Below, in pieces: positions 8,219 through 17,463 of a stretch of 64,000 nt of DNA. Position 1 is the first letter of the stretch; the number at the start of each line of letters is the position of its first letter. The DNA comes from Flavisericum labens (GTDB lineage: Bacteria > Bacteroidota > Bacteroidia > Flavobacteriales > Flavobacteriaceae): NCBI RefSeq assembly GCF_045446075.1, contig NZ_JBJJBQ010000013.1, positions 1 to 64,000 on the forward strand. Reading direction: 5' to 3'. The notes below the pieces were generated by a model. The model searched no databases and was not told where the DNA came from. It saw only the letters and a program-made list of their open reading frames with translations. The position numbers and the translations under genes are program-made.

Positions 8219-11200
8219 ATGAATGTAAATCAACCAACCAAAAAATCCTCACCTCCCTTTATATTAATAGGCTTGCTGCTAATATTATTCAACATGCAAG
8301 TTTTTGCGCAAGGCACGTTGAGCGTTTCTGGAAATGGCAACACAATCTCCAATGGAGCTTCTTCTGCTTCCATTTCGAATAATACAGATTTTGGTAATGT
8401 AGAAATAGGAACCAATAACAGCAATGTTTTTGTTCTTGATAATACCGAAAATGGTGGCAACCCAAGACTAAGACTAAACAACATTTCAGTTTCTATTTCT
8501 GGATCACCTGACTTCAGCCCTGTTAATACAAATCTTGGAGATTTAAAAGGGAATGATAATCCCATTAATCATTCCATTAATTTTACTCCAAGTTCTAATG
8601 GCACTAAAACAGCAACAGTTACAGTTAATTTTTCTAATGGAACGAATGCCCCATATACATTTACAATACAAGGAACAGGAATAGAGCCTACTCCCGAAAT
8701 TAATGTAAAAGAGAGCAATGACTCTTCAATTAGCAGTGGCGGTAATTTCGACTTTGGCACTATAGCTCCAAATTCGAGTGCTTCAGAAACCTTTTCAATT
8801 GAAAATACAGGAAATGCCTCTACTATATTGAACTTGACTGGAAATCCCATAGTGTCTTTATCGGGTGATAGTGAGTTTTCAATTGTTTCTCAACCCAGCT
8901 CAAGTAGTGTTTCTGGAGGAAATAGTGAATCCTTTATTGTCAATTACAATCCGCTTTCTTTGGGAACCCACAATGCAACCCTAAATATTTTAAATGATGA
9001 CAATAATGAAAATCCTTATGTAATTTCGTTAAATGGTACTGCAGCAGATATTACCTATACTCCTGTTACAAGTGGTCCAGATTGGAACGTAATAAATATT
9101 ACCCCGGACAATGAGTTAAATTATCCTAACACCATCGTTTATGGGCCTGACAATTATTTATGGGTTACAGAGCGCGTAGGGAAACAAGTTGTAAAGGTTG
9201 ACCCTATTAATGGTGGAACAAAAACAGTTATGCTAGATTTAACAGGTGTAGTTTACCAAACAGCTGGACAAGATGGACTCATGGGAATGGCAATTCACCC
9301 AGATTTATATAGCGATATCGACACTTCCAACAATCTGGTTTATCTAGCCTACACTTACGATTCAGGAGGAAGAAAACTCAGGATTGAAAGTTATAGATAT
9401 ATTGCTGCAACGGGTGTATTGGATAGCGCAAGTGCCACAACAATTCTTGAAGGTTTTGATGCCAGCAATGACCATAATTCGGGCAAACTTCAAATTGGAC
9501 CGGACCTGAAACTATATTATACTGCTGGAGACCAAGGTTATAATCAATTTCAAAATGCCTGCCAAGAAATAAGGGCGCAATATTTACCAACTAGCCCAAC
9601 TGATTACTCGGACTATAAAGGCAAAATATTACGATTGAACTTAGATGGTTCCATTCCTTCAGACAACCCTATTTTGAATAGTGTACAAAGCCATGTGTAC
9701 ACCTATGGCCATAGAAACCCACAAGGCATTGTTTTTGGTTCTAATGGAACTTTATATTCTTCCGAACATGGACCGAAAGTTGATGATGAATTAAACATTA
9801 TAACAGCGGGAAAAAACTATGGTTGGCCAGAAATTGCAGGCTACTATGACAATTTAGGTTATGCCTATTGTAACTGGTCAAGCTCTGGCACCTGTAACCC
9901 AGCAGATTTTAGTGATCACAACTGCGCGTCGGGAGTAACACCAATATCCGAATTCACGTCTGGACAGCCAGTTGATTTTCAAGCACCCATAGGCACATAC
10001 AACAGTACTTCCGGAACCGAACCCTCTGGTGGGTGGCTAACATGGCCAACAGTTGGACCTTCTAGTATTGACATATATGAATCTCATGCTATTCCTGGGT
10101 GGAACCAGTCATTATTAATTCCAACGTTAAAGCGTGGAACCATTTTTAGAGCTAAATTGAGCGCAACAGGAAATGCCCTTGAAAGCCAAACTTATGAAGA
10201 GTTTCATTCATCAAACGACCGTTATAGAGATATATGCATTTCTCCAGATGGCACCACGATTTATGCAATAACCGATAACACCGGAGGTACCTCTGGGCCT
10301 TCTGGAACAACTAGCGTTTCAATTGAGAACCCAGGTGTTATTGTAAAAATACAGTACACTAATTGTATCGATGATGATGGAGATGGTGTATGTAATGCAG
10401 ATGACATTTGTCCTGGTTTTGATGACACTGCTGATACCGATATCGATGGCGTAGTTGATTGTATCGATCAAGAAATTTCTTCTCCATGCCCAACAGATGT
10501 TGACGTTAATGGCGTATCAAATGACAATGACAGTGATGGTATAGCCAATTGTTTAGATATTTGTGATGGATTTGATGATAATCTCGATTCTGATGGTGAC
10601 AGTATTCCAGACGGTTGCGACTCCTGTAATGGATTTGATGACAACATCGATACTGATGGTGATGGTATTGCAGATGGTTGTGACCCATGTAATGATTTGG
10701 TAGATATTGATGGCGATGGAGTTAGCGATTGTATTGACTCAGAGATACCTTCTCCATGCCCTTCAGATGTTGATTCAAATGGCATATCAAATGATAATGA
10801 TAGTGATGGTGTCGCCGATTGCTTAGATATTTGTAATGGCTTTGATGACAACGTCGATACTGACGGTGACAGCATTCCAGACGGTTGCGACTCCTGTAAT
10901 GGATTTGACGACAACATCGATACTGACGGTGATGGTATTCCAGATGGTTGTGATTCCTGTAACGATTTGGTAGATATTGATGGCGATGGAGTTAGCGATT
11001 GTATTGACTTAGAGATACCTTCTCCATGCCCCTTAGATGTCGACGCTAATGGAGTATCAAATGATGATGATGATGACGGTATACCAAATTGTTTAGACGA
11101 AACCTGTACAGCAAATACGACTACATTTATCTTAAACCCTTTAACACATTTGGGATCTGGAGCGAGTACTACTTCTATATTAGGTTTATCTTCAGATAGT

Positions 11201-11770
11201 CAAGATGTATCATTTACCATTAATGGTATCGATGCAGTTGAAAATGGAAAACCAAGCAATAGGTATATTGACCAAGTAGATGTGTCTTATGTCGACGGTA
11301 GCGGTCTAAACCAATCTGCTGGAACATTTCTTGGAAATACTACTGGCAGTGCCTCAATTAATATTTCAGGGACAGTACAATCTGTTACAGTAACTCTAAG
11401 CGATGCATATGACGGTAGTACCGATTCAACAATGAGTATTAATTTTAGTACCGTTGACTTCTGTGAATTTATCTCAGCAGGAGCAAAAACTGCTTACGGT
11501 TCTAAACAAACTGCTAGCACTTTAATTGAATCAACTTTGAAGATTTATCCAAATCCAGCTTCATCCAATTTATTTATTGATAATGACGGCAGAGAAAAGG
11601 CAAATAAATTGTTTATGTATAATGTTACCGGCCAATTGATAAATTCAACAATATTAAAAACGGGTACTCAGAAAATTGATATTTCTAATCTATCAAAAGG
11701 GCTATACCTAATTAAAATTTTAGACGAAAGTAAAAATACCATTAAAATAAAACGTGTAATTATTAATTAA
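8219..11770 (+). CDS. T9SS-secreted PQQ-dependent glucose dehydrogenase-like surface protein (paralogue 1)
   Basis: A 1183-residue secreted protein. Order: signal peptide (1-31, ending QVFAQ); two Ig-like choice-of-anchor D domains (about 33-272); a soluble PQQ sugar dehydrogenase domain (about 277-714); thrombospondin type 3-like repeats of the DxDGDGIPDGCD kind (about 716-961), predicted to bind calcium; a beta domain (about 965-1085); and a type A T9SS sorting domain starting LKIYPNPASSN (about 1106). The enzyme domain resembles Acinetobacter GdhB: DHNSGKLQIGPDLKLYYTAG contains the catalytic His, and YGHRNPQGI the PQQ-contacting Arg. It may oxidise aldoses outside the cell if PQQ is available. 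The substrate is unknown. The next gene is a close paralogue of the same design. Confidence 0.85.
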   Translation: MNVNQPTKKSSPPFILIGLLLILFNMQVFAQGTLSVSGNGNTISNGASSASISNNTDFGNVEIGTNNSNVFVLDNTENGGNPRLRLNNISVSISGSPDFSPVNTNLGDLKGNDNPINHSINFTPSSNGTKTATVTVNFSNGTNAPYTFTIQGTGIEPTPEINVKESNDSSISSGGNFDFGTIAPNSSASETFSIENTGNASTILNLTGNPIVSLSGDSEFSIVSQPSSSSVSGGNSESFIVNYNPLSLGTHNATLNILNDDNNENPYVISLNGTAADITYTPVTSGPDWNVINITPDNELNYPNTIVYGPDNYLWVTERVGKQVVKVDPINGGTKTVMLDLTGVVYQTAGQDGLMGMAIHPDLYSDIDTSNNLVYLAYTYDSGGRKLRIESYRYIAATGVLDSASATTILEGFDASNDHNSGKLQIGPDLKLYYTAGDQGYNQFQNACQEIRAQYLPTSPTDYSDYKGKILRLNLDGSIPSDNPILNSVQSHVYTYGHRNPQGIVFGSNGTLYSSEHGPKVDDELNIITAGKNYGWPEIAGYYDNLGYAYCNWSSSGTCNPADFSDHNCASGVTPISEFTSGQPVDFQAPIGTYNSTSGTEPSGGWLTWPTVGPSSIDIYESHAIPGWNQSLLIPTLKRGTIFRAKLSATGNALESQTYEEFHSSNDRYRDICISPDGTTIYAITDNTGGTSGPSGTTSVSIENPGVIVKIQYTNCIDDDGDGVCNADDICPGFDDTADTDIDGVVDCIDQEISSPCPTDVDVNGVSNDNDSDGIANCLDICDGFDDNLDSDGDSIPDGCDSCNGFDDNIDTDGDGIADGCDPCNDLVDIDGDGVSDCIDSEIPSPCPSDVDSNGISNDNDSDGVADCLDICNGFDDNVDTDGDSIPDGCDSCNGFDDNIDTDGDGIPDGCDSCNDLVDIDGDGVSDCIDLEIPSPCPLDVDANGVSNDDDDDGIPNCLDETCTANTTTFILNPLTHLGSGASTTSILGLSSDSQDVSFTINGIDAVENGKPSNRYIDQVDVSYVDGSGLNQSAGTFLGNTTGSASINISGTVQSVTVTLSDAYDGSTDSTMSINFSTVDFCEFISAGAKTAYGSKQTASTLIESTLKIYPNPASSNLFIDNDGREKANKLFMYNVTGQLINSTILKTGTQKIDISNLSKGLYLIKILDESKNTIKIKRVIIN
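10556..11095 (+). repeat. Two tandem 270-bp (90-residue) copies of calcium-binding repeats
   Basis: Two adjacent copies (10556-10825 and 10826-11095) encode the same succession of DGD-type calcium-binding loops, ending in EIPSPCP and a DNDSDG-type motif. A more divergent partial copy precedes them. The copies are close in nucleotide sequence, which points to a fairly recent internal duplication. Confidence 0.75.
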
Positions 11771-11789
11771 AAAAATAGATTCCTTGTTT

Positions 11790-11829
11790 AAAAAAGCGCC
11801 AACATTATTAATAATGTTGGCGCTTTTTT
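11790..11829 (+). terminator. Terminator after the first surface dehydrogenase gene
   Basis: A long perfect hairpin (arm AAAAAAGCGCCAACATTA, loop TTAA) ends in a run of T, 20 bases after the stop codon. Confidence 0.9.
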
Positions 11830-11980
11830 ATTTAACAATATTAATTAAGTCTTACAAAAAAAATACACTTTATCGTATTTTTTTGCGCTTCATGGATGTT
11901 TTAATAAAATTTATTCTATATTTGCGGCGTAAATTAGCTTTATCAACCTATTAAATTCTCTTTTAAAATATTAGTCTCTC

Positions 11981-14900
11981 ATGAAAAAAACACTACTAAA
12001 CCTTTTTGAAGTACGCTTCGTAACCCTTGTATCCTTTTTACTTTTCAACGTCTTAATCTATGCCCAAGAAATTACGATACTCGGCAACAATCAACCTATA
12101 TCTGATGAAGCTACAGGTACATCTCTAAATGATTTTACAAATTTTGATGGAAATACAACCAGAACTTTTACTATAGACAACAGTCAAAATTCTGGAAATA
12201 CAACCTTAACCGTTAATAGTATCATATTGTCTAATGACACCGACTTTAGCATTACGTCAAATCCAGCACCAATTGGAATCACTAAAAACGGAGCAAACCC
12301 AACGTTTACCATTACCTTTAATGCTCTTTCAGCAGGAACTTTTAGCTCTACAGTTATCATAGACAGTGATGCTACTAATGATGGCGGTGATAATTTATTT
12401 ACATTCACTGTTTCCGCAGACAATACCCCTGAAATAGAAATTGAAGACAGCAACAATATCATCATTGCTAACGGAGGATCTTTTGACTTTGGAACTATAA
12501 CACCAGGTGCTATAGCCACTGAAAATTTTTCTATTAACAATACGGCTGATGTAAGTTCAATATTAACCTTAGAAGGCATAAACCCCGATTATGTGACCAT
12601 CTCTGGAGATTCAGAATTTAGTATTACTACACAACCTAGCTCTAATACCATATCAGGTCAAGCAAGTGAATCCTTTACAATTTCATATAACCCCTTAGCG
12701 GTTGGAGGACCTCATAACGCCACCATAAGTATCGACAACGATGACCCTGATGACAACGAAGACCCCTATATATTTACTGTACAAGGTTTAAGTGATAATA
12801 TTGTATATACCCCAACAACTGATGGGCCTGATTGGACAGTAACTAACATAACTCCAGATGAAACATTGGCTTATCCTTACGAAATAACCTATGGACCAGA
12901 TGGTTTTTTATGGATAACAGAAAGACGACCTAGGAACGCCATGCCAGGAAAAAGTGTAGTTAGAGTAGACCCGTCAAATGGAACAAAAACAACTATGATT
13001 GATCTTTCAAGTGTAGTCTACCAATCTGCAGGACAAGATGGCTTAATGGGAATGGCCATTCATCCTGACCTCTATACAGATATTACCACAACCACCAATA
13101 ATTATGTGTTTGTGGCTTACACCTACTCTACAAATGGATCGGATAGTGGTAGACAACTAAGAATTGCCAGATTATTATACGATAATTCTAATAGTACCCT
13201 ATCTCCAGACACGTCTTTAGATGCTAATGGAACCATTATAGAAGGATTGCCAGCAAGTAATGACCACAATTCTGGACGTTTAGCAATTGGGCCAGACTTA
13301 AAATTATATTACACTATTGGCGACCAAGGTGCCAACCAGTTTGCAAATGCCTGTAATGAAATAAGAGCACAATATTTACCAACAAGTATAGGAGACTATT
13401 CAGATTATAAGGGAAAAATATTACGCTTAGAATTGGATGGGTCAATTCCTTCTACCAACCCAACATTAGGTGGTTTTCAAACACATATTTATACCTATGG
13501 ACATAGAAATGCACAAGGAATTATTTTTGGATCTGATGGAAAATTATACTCTTCTGAACACGGTGCTAAAGTAGATGACGAATTAAACCTAATCACTGCT
13601 GGAAAAAATTATGGATGGCCATTAATAGCGGGTTATTATGATAATCTGTCTTACCAGTATTGTAACTGGTCTAGTTCTGGAACCTGTGACCCTAATAATT
13701 TTAGCGATCATAATTGTGCTTCTGGTGTTACTCCAACCCCCGAATTCACCTCAGGACAACCAGCTGATTTTCAAGAGCCTATTGGCACATATAATAGTAC
13801 GACCGGAACAGATCCTTTAGGAGGATGGTTAACATGGCCTACGGTTGCACCTTCTAGTATAGATATTTACGAAGCCGGATTAATTCCTAATTGGAACAAA
13901 TCATTACTTATAACAACACTAAAACGCGGCACATTATTTAGAGCAAAGCTTAATGCATCGGCAGATGCTTTAGAAAGCCAAGTCTATGAAGAATTTCATT
14001 CGTCGAATGATCGCTATCGAGATATTGCTATGGATCCAGATGGTATCACCATGTATATAGTAACTGACAATTCAGGAGGTACTTCAGGACCTTCTGGAAC
14101 AAGCGGTGTAACCATTGAAAACCCTGGTGTTGTTATAAAAATTCAATATACTGGATCAACAAGTTCAAACTGGTATGCCGATACCGACAATGACAACTAT
14201 GGTGATATTAACGATTTAGTAACTGCAGCATCACAACCTTCTGGTTATGTAAGTAACAGTGATGATTGTGATGATAACGATGCTAATGAGTTCCCAGGGC
14301 AGACTTGGTACCTCGATGCCGATGCCGATGGCTATAGCGAAGGCTCTTCAACAGTGGCCTGCAGCAGACCTGCGAATTATTATACGGCCAGTGAACTGAC
14401 CGCTACTTCTGGGGATTGTGATGACAGTAATGCGATCATAAACAGCCCGATAACCTATTACGTTGATGCGGACGGTGATGGCTTTGGGTCTACCGCAACG
14501 GCCGATCTCTGTGAAACATCGGCACCTGCCGGATACAGTACAAACAATACCGATTGTAACGATACCAATGCAGCGATCAACTCGCCGATTACCTATTACG
14601 TTGATGCCGACGGTGATGGCTTTGGTTCAACCTCTACGGCCGATCTTTGTGCTACATCAGCGCCTGCCGGGTACAGTGACAACGATACCGATTGTGACGA
14701 TGCCAATGCAGCGATCAACTCGCCGATTACCTATTATATAGATGCGGATGGTGATGGCTTTGGTTCAACCACAACGGCCAATCTGTGTGCTACATCGGCG
14801 CCTCCCGGGTACAGTGACAACAATACCGATTGTGACGATGCCAATGCAGCGATCAACTCGCCGATTACCTATTATATAGATGCGGACGGTGATGGCTTTG

Positions 14901-17140
14901 GTTCAACCTCTACGGCCGATCTTTGTGCTACATCGGCACCTGCCGGGTACAGTGACAACAATACCGATTGTGATGATGCCAATGCAGCGATCAACTCGCC
15001 AATTACCTATTATATAGATGCCGACGGCGATGGCTTTGGGTCTACCGCAACGGCAGATCTTTGTGCTACATCAGCGCCTGCCGGGTACAGTGACAACAAT
15101 ACCGATTGTGACGATGCCAATGCAGCGATCAANNNNNNNNNNNNNNNNNNNNNNNNNNNNNNNNNNNNNNNNNNNNNNNNNNNNNNNNNNNNNNNNNNNN
15201 NNNNNNNNNNNNNNNNNNNNNNNNNNNNNNNNGACAACAATACCGATTGTGACGATGCCAATGCAGCGATCAACTCGCCGATTACCTATTATGTAGATGC
15301 GGACGGTGATGGCTTTGGTTCAACCTCTACGGCCAATCTGTGTGCTACATCAGCTCCTGCCGGGTACAGTGACAACGATACCGATTGTGACGATGCCAAT
15401 GCAGCGATCAACTCGCCGATTACCTATTATGTTGATGCGGATGGTGATGGCTTTGGGTCTACCGCAACGGCAGATCTTTGTGCTACATCGGCTCCTGCCG
15501 GGTACAGTGACAACGATACCGATTGTGATGATACCAATGCAGCAATCAACTCGCCGATTACCTATTATGTTGATGCGGATGGTGACGGCTTTGGTTCAAC
15601 CACAACGGCCAATCTGTGTGCTACATCAGCGCCTGCCGGGTACAGTGACAACAATACCGATTGTGACGATGCCAATGCAGCGATCAACTCGCCGATTACC
15701 TATTATGTAGATGCGGACGGTGACGGCTTTGGGTCTACCACTACGGCCGATCTCTGTGAAACATCAGCGCCTGCCGGGTACAGTGACAACGATACCGATT
15801 GTGACGATGCCAATGCAGCGATCAACTCGCCGATTACCTATTATATAGATGCGGATGGTGATGGCTTTGGTTCAACCACTACGGCCGATCTTTGTGAAAC
15901 ATCGGCTCCTGCAGGATATGCAGATAACAATACCGATTGTGACGATACCAATGCGGCGATCAACTCGCCAATTACCTATTACGTTGATGCGGACGGTGAT
16001 GGCTTTGGTTCAACCGCAACGGCCGATCTTTGTGCTACATCAGCTCCTGCCGGATACAGTACAAACAATGCCGATTGTAACGATACCAATGCAGCGATCA
16101 ACAGTCCGATAACCTATTACGTTGATGCCGACGGTGATGGCTTTGGGTCTACCACTACGGCCGATCTTTGTGCTACATCAGCGCCTGCCGGGTACAGTGA
16201 CAACGATACCGATTGTGATGATACAAATTCAGCGATCAACTCGCCAATTACCTATTACGTCGATGCCGACGGTGATGGCTTTGGTTCAACCGCAACGGCA
16301 GATCTTTGTGCTACATCAGCGCCTGCCGGGTACAGTACAAACAATACCGATTGTGATGATACAAATTCAGCGATCAACTCGCCGATTACCTATTATGTAG
16401 ATGCGGACGGTGATGGCTTTGGTTCAACCACTACGGCCGATCTCTGTGAAACATCGGCACCTGCCGGGTACAGTACAAACAATACCGATTGTGACGATGC
16501 CAATGCAGCGATCAACTCGCCGATAACCTATTACGTTGATGCCGACGGTGATGGCTTTGGTTCAACCACTACGGCCGATCTTTGTGCTACATCAGCTCCT
16601 GCCGGGTACAGTGACAACAATACCGATTGTGACGATGCCAATGCAGCGATCAACTCGCCAATTACCTATTATGTAGATGCGGATGGTGATGGCTTTGGGT
16701 CAACCTCTACGGCCGATCTTTGTGCTACATCAGCGCCTGCCGGGTACAGTGACAACAATACCGATTGTGATGATACCGATGGAAACATCAATCCGGGTGA
16801 AGACGAGATTTCCGGAAATGGACTTGATGATGACTGTAATCCTTCAACACCAGACGGTGCTTTAGAAGTAGATGGGTTTAATTTAAGTAACATTTCAGTT
16901 ACACCTAATCCTTTTAATGATAATATTGACATTAAACTACCATTGACCTTCAACAATACTGTTTTTGATATAAAAATATTTGATATGAATGGGAGATTAA
17001 TACTAAATCAGAAGCGTACTAGTATAAATGGCTATATCAGCATTATTGGGCTAAACAACCTAGAACAGGCACCATATATAATGAAAATTATTAGTGGTAA
17101 AACCGGTGCCAAAACAATCAAAAGAATAGTTAAGTATTAA
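11981..17140 (+). CDS. T9SS-secreted PQQ glucose dehydrogenase-like protein with MopE-type metal-binding array (paralogue 2)
   Basis: This 1719-codon reading frame includes a 100-base assembly gap. Order: signal peptide (about 1-29, ending LIYAQ); two choice-of-anchor D domains (about 30-270); a GdhB-like PQQ sugar dehydrogenase domain (about 275-725) with DHNSGRLAIGPD and YGHRNAQGI; two divergent and then seventeen near-identical 46-residue units (about 729-1603); and a type A T9SS sorting domain starting near SVTPNPFNDN (about 1637). Each unit has a DADGDGFG loop, paired Cys and an NTDCDD motif, the pattern of the MopE-type metal-binding repeat (Pfam PF11617). The dehydrogenase half is a clear paralogue of the upstream gene; the repeat stalk is different. 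Real length is uncertain because of the gap. Confidence 0.85.
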   Translation: MKKTLLNLFEVRFVTLVSFLLFNVLIYAQEITILGNNQPISDEATGTSLNDFTNFDGNTTRTFTIDNSQNSGNTTLTVNSIILSNDTDFSITSNPAPIGITKNGANPTFTITFNALSAGTFSSTVIIDSDATNDGGDNLFTFTVSADNTPEIEIEDSNNIIIANGGSFDFGTITPGAIATENFSINNTADVSSILTLEGINPDYVTISGDSEFSITTQPSSNTISGQASESFTISYNPLAVGGPHNATISIDNDDPDDNEDPYIFTVQGLSDNIVYTPTTDGPDWTVTNITPDETLAYPYEITYGPDGFLWITERRPRNAMPGKSVVRVDPSNGTKTTMIDLSSVVYQSAGQDGLMGMAIHPDLYTDITTTTNNYVFVAYTYSTNGSDSGRQLRIARLLYDNSNSTLSPDTSLDANGTIIEGLPASNDHNSGRLAIGPDLKLYYTIGDQGANQFANACNEIRAQYLPTSIGDYSDYKGKILRLELDGSIPSTNPTLGGFQTHIYTYGHRNAQGIIFGSDGKLYSSEHGAKVDDELNLITAGKNYGWPLIAGYYDNLSYQYCNWSSSGTCDPNNFSDHNCASGVTPTPEFTSGQPADFQEPIGTYNSTTGTDPLGGWLTWPTVAPSSIDIYEAGLIPNWNKSLLITTLKRGTLFRAKLNASADALESQVYEEFHSSNDRYRDIAMDPDGITMYIVTDNSGGTSGPSGTSGVTIENPGVVIKIQYTGSTSSNWYADTDNDNYGDINDLVTAASQPSGYVSNSDDCDDNDANEFPGQTWYLDADADGYSEGSSTVACSRPANYYTASELTATSGDCDDSNAIINSPITYYVDADGDGFGSTATADLCETSAPAGYSTNNTDCNDTNAAINSPITYYVDADGDGFGSTSTADLCATSAPAGYSDNDTDCDDANAAINSPITYYIDADGDGFGSTTTANLCATSAPPGYSDNNTDCDDANAAINSPITYYIDADGDGFGSTSTADLCATSAPAGYSDNNTDCDDANAAINSPITYYIDADGDGFGSTATADLCATSAPAGYSDNNTDCDDANAAIXXXXXXXXXXXXXXXXXXXXXXXXXXXXXXXXXXDNNTDCDDANAAINSPITYYVDADGDGFGSTSTANLCATSAPAGYSDNDTDCDDANAAINSPITYYVDADGDGFGSTATADLCATSAPAGYSDNDTDCDDTNAAINSPITYYVDADGDGFGSTTTANLCATSAPAGYSDNNTDCDDANAAINSPITYYVDADGDGFGSTTTADLCETSAPAGYSDNDTDCDDANAAINSPITYYIDADGDGFGSTTTADLCETSAPAGYADNNTDCDDTNAAINSPITYYVDADGDGFGSTATADLCATSAPAGYSTNNADCNDTNAAINSPITYYVDADGDGFGSTTTADLCATSAPAGYSDNDTDCDDTNSAINSPITYYVDADGDGFGSTATADLCATSAPAGYSTNNTDCDDTNSAINSPITYYVDADGDGFGSTTTADLCETSAPAGYSTNNTDCDDANAAINSPITYYVDADGDGFGSTTTADLCATSAPAGYSDNNTDCDDANAAINSPITYYVDADGDGFGSTSTADLCATSAPAGYSDNNTDCDDTDGNINPGEDEISGNGLDDDCNPSTPDGALEVDGFNLSNISVTPNPFNDNIDIKLPLTFNNTVFDIKIFDMNGRLILNQKRTSINGYISIIGLNNLEQAPYIMKIISGKTGAKTIKRIVKY
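14441..16789 (+). repeat. Seventeen tandem 138-bp units encoding MopE-type metal-binding repeats
   Basis: Units of 138 bp (46 residues, starting NSPITYY) run without interruption; the sixth is mostly hidden by the N gap. The visible span equals 17 x 138 plus 3, and the extra 3 arise because the gap placeholder is 100 rather than 97 bases. Differences among units are scattered third-position changes and a few alternations (TSTAD/TATAD/TTTAN, SDNN/SDND/STNN). One unit counted by hand (14573-14710) is 53% G+C, well above the flanking coding DNA. Confidence 0.9.
15133..15232. other. Assembly gap (100 N) in the 138-bp repeat array
   Basis: A run of exactly 100 N is a scaffold placeholder of unknown true size. 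A 97-base filling would restore the 138-bp period; any whole number of extra units would also fit. The frame stays open across it either way. Confidence 0.95.
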
Positions 17141-17151
17141 CATATAATAAA

Positions 17152-17196
17152 GTATAAAAAAAAGGTGAATATAAAAAACTCACCTTTTTTTTATAC
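17152..17196 (+). terminator. Terminator after the second surface dehydrogenase gene
   Basis: A perfect 17-bp stem (arm GTATAAAAAAAAGGTGA) with an 11-base loop. The 3' arm contains eight T. It lies 11 bases after the stop codon. Confidence 0.85.
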
Positions 17197-17388
17197 AATA
17201 ATTTCAAACATGCCTTAATATAAAAAGCCATACACTCTAAAAACATAAAACCTTATCATACTCATAATTCATATTTTTAATCAATATGAATATTCTCACT
17301 TATGAAAGTTTTTTTCTTTTTTATTGAATTTATCAAACCTCTGATAATAAGCAAATTACAAAATAAATAATGTATTTCATCGATTTTT

Positions 17389-17420
17389 TTTGCATTTCAT
17401 GGATACATCACCGATATTTG
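17389..17420 (+). promoter_or_regulatory. Bacteroidota-type promoter of the first giant surface protein gene
   Basis: TTTG at 17389-17392, a 20-base spacer and GATATTTG at 17413-17420 match the TTTG-N20-TAnnTTTG consensus with one mismatch. The -33 region is embedded in a longer motif (17371-17406) shared with the regions upstream of two neighbouring surface protein genes. Confidence 0.6.
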
Positions 17421-17463
17421 ACACCAAATAATTAGTCCCAAACTAAAATTAACTTATTTAATT

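Noticed and set aside
10468..10917. A 149-codon antisense frame over the calcium-binding repeats
   Set aside because: It is the shadow of the DGD repeat codons, with no start context or recognisable domain.
14441..16789. Regular direct repeats that might suggest a CRISPR array
   Set aside because: Units are 138 bp, contiguous without unique spacers, and keep an open frame encoding metal-binding motifs.
14463..16956. Long alternative-frame and antisense open frames in the repeat array (for example repeated RRLPI-type peptides)
   Set aside because: They exist only because the 138-bp unit is a multiple of three and repeats without stops; composition is not protein-like.
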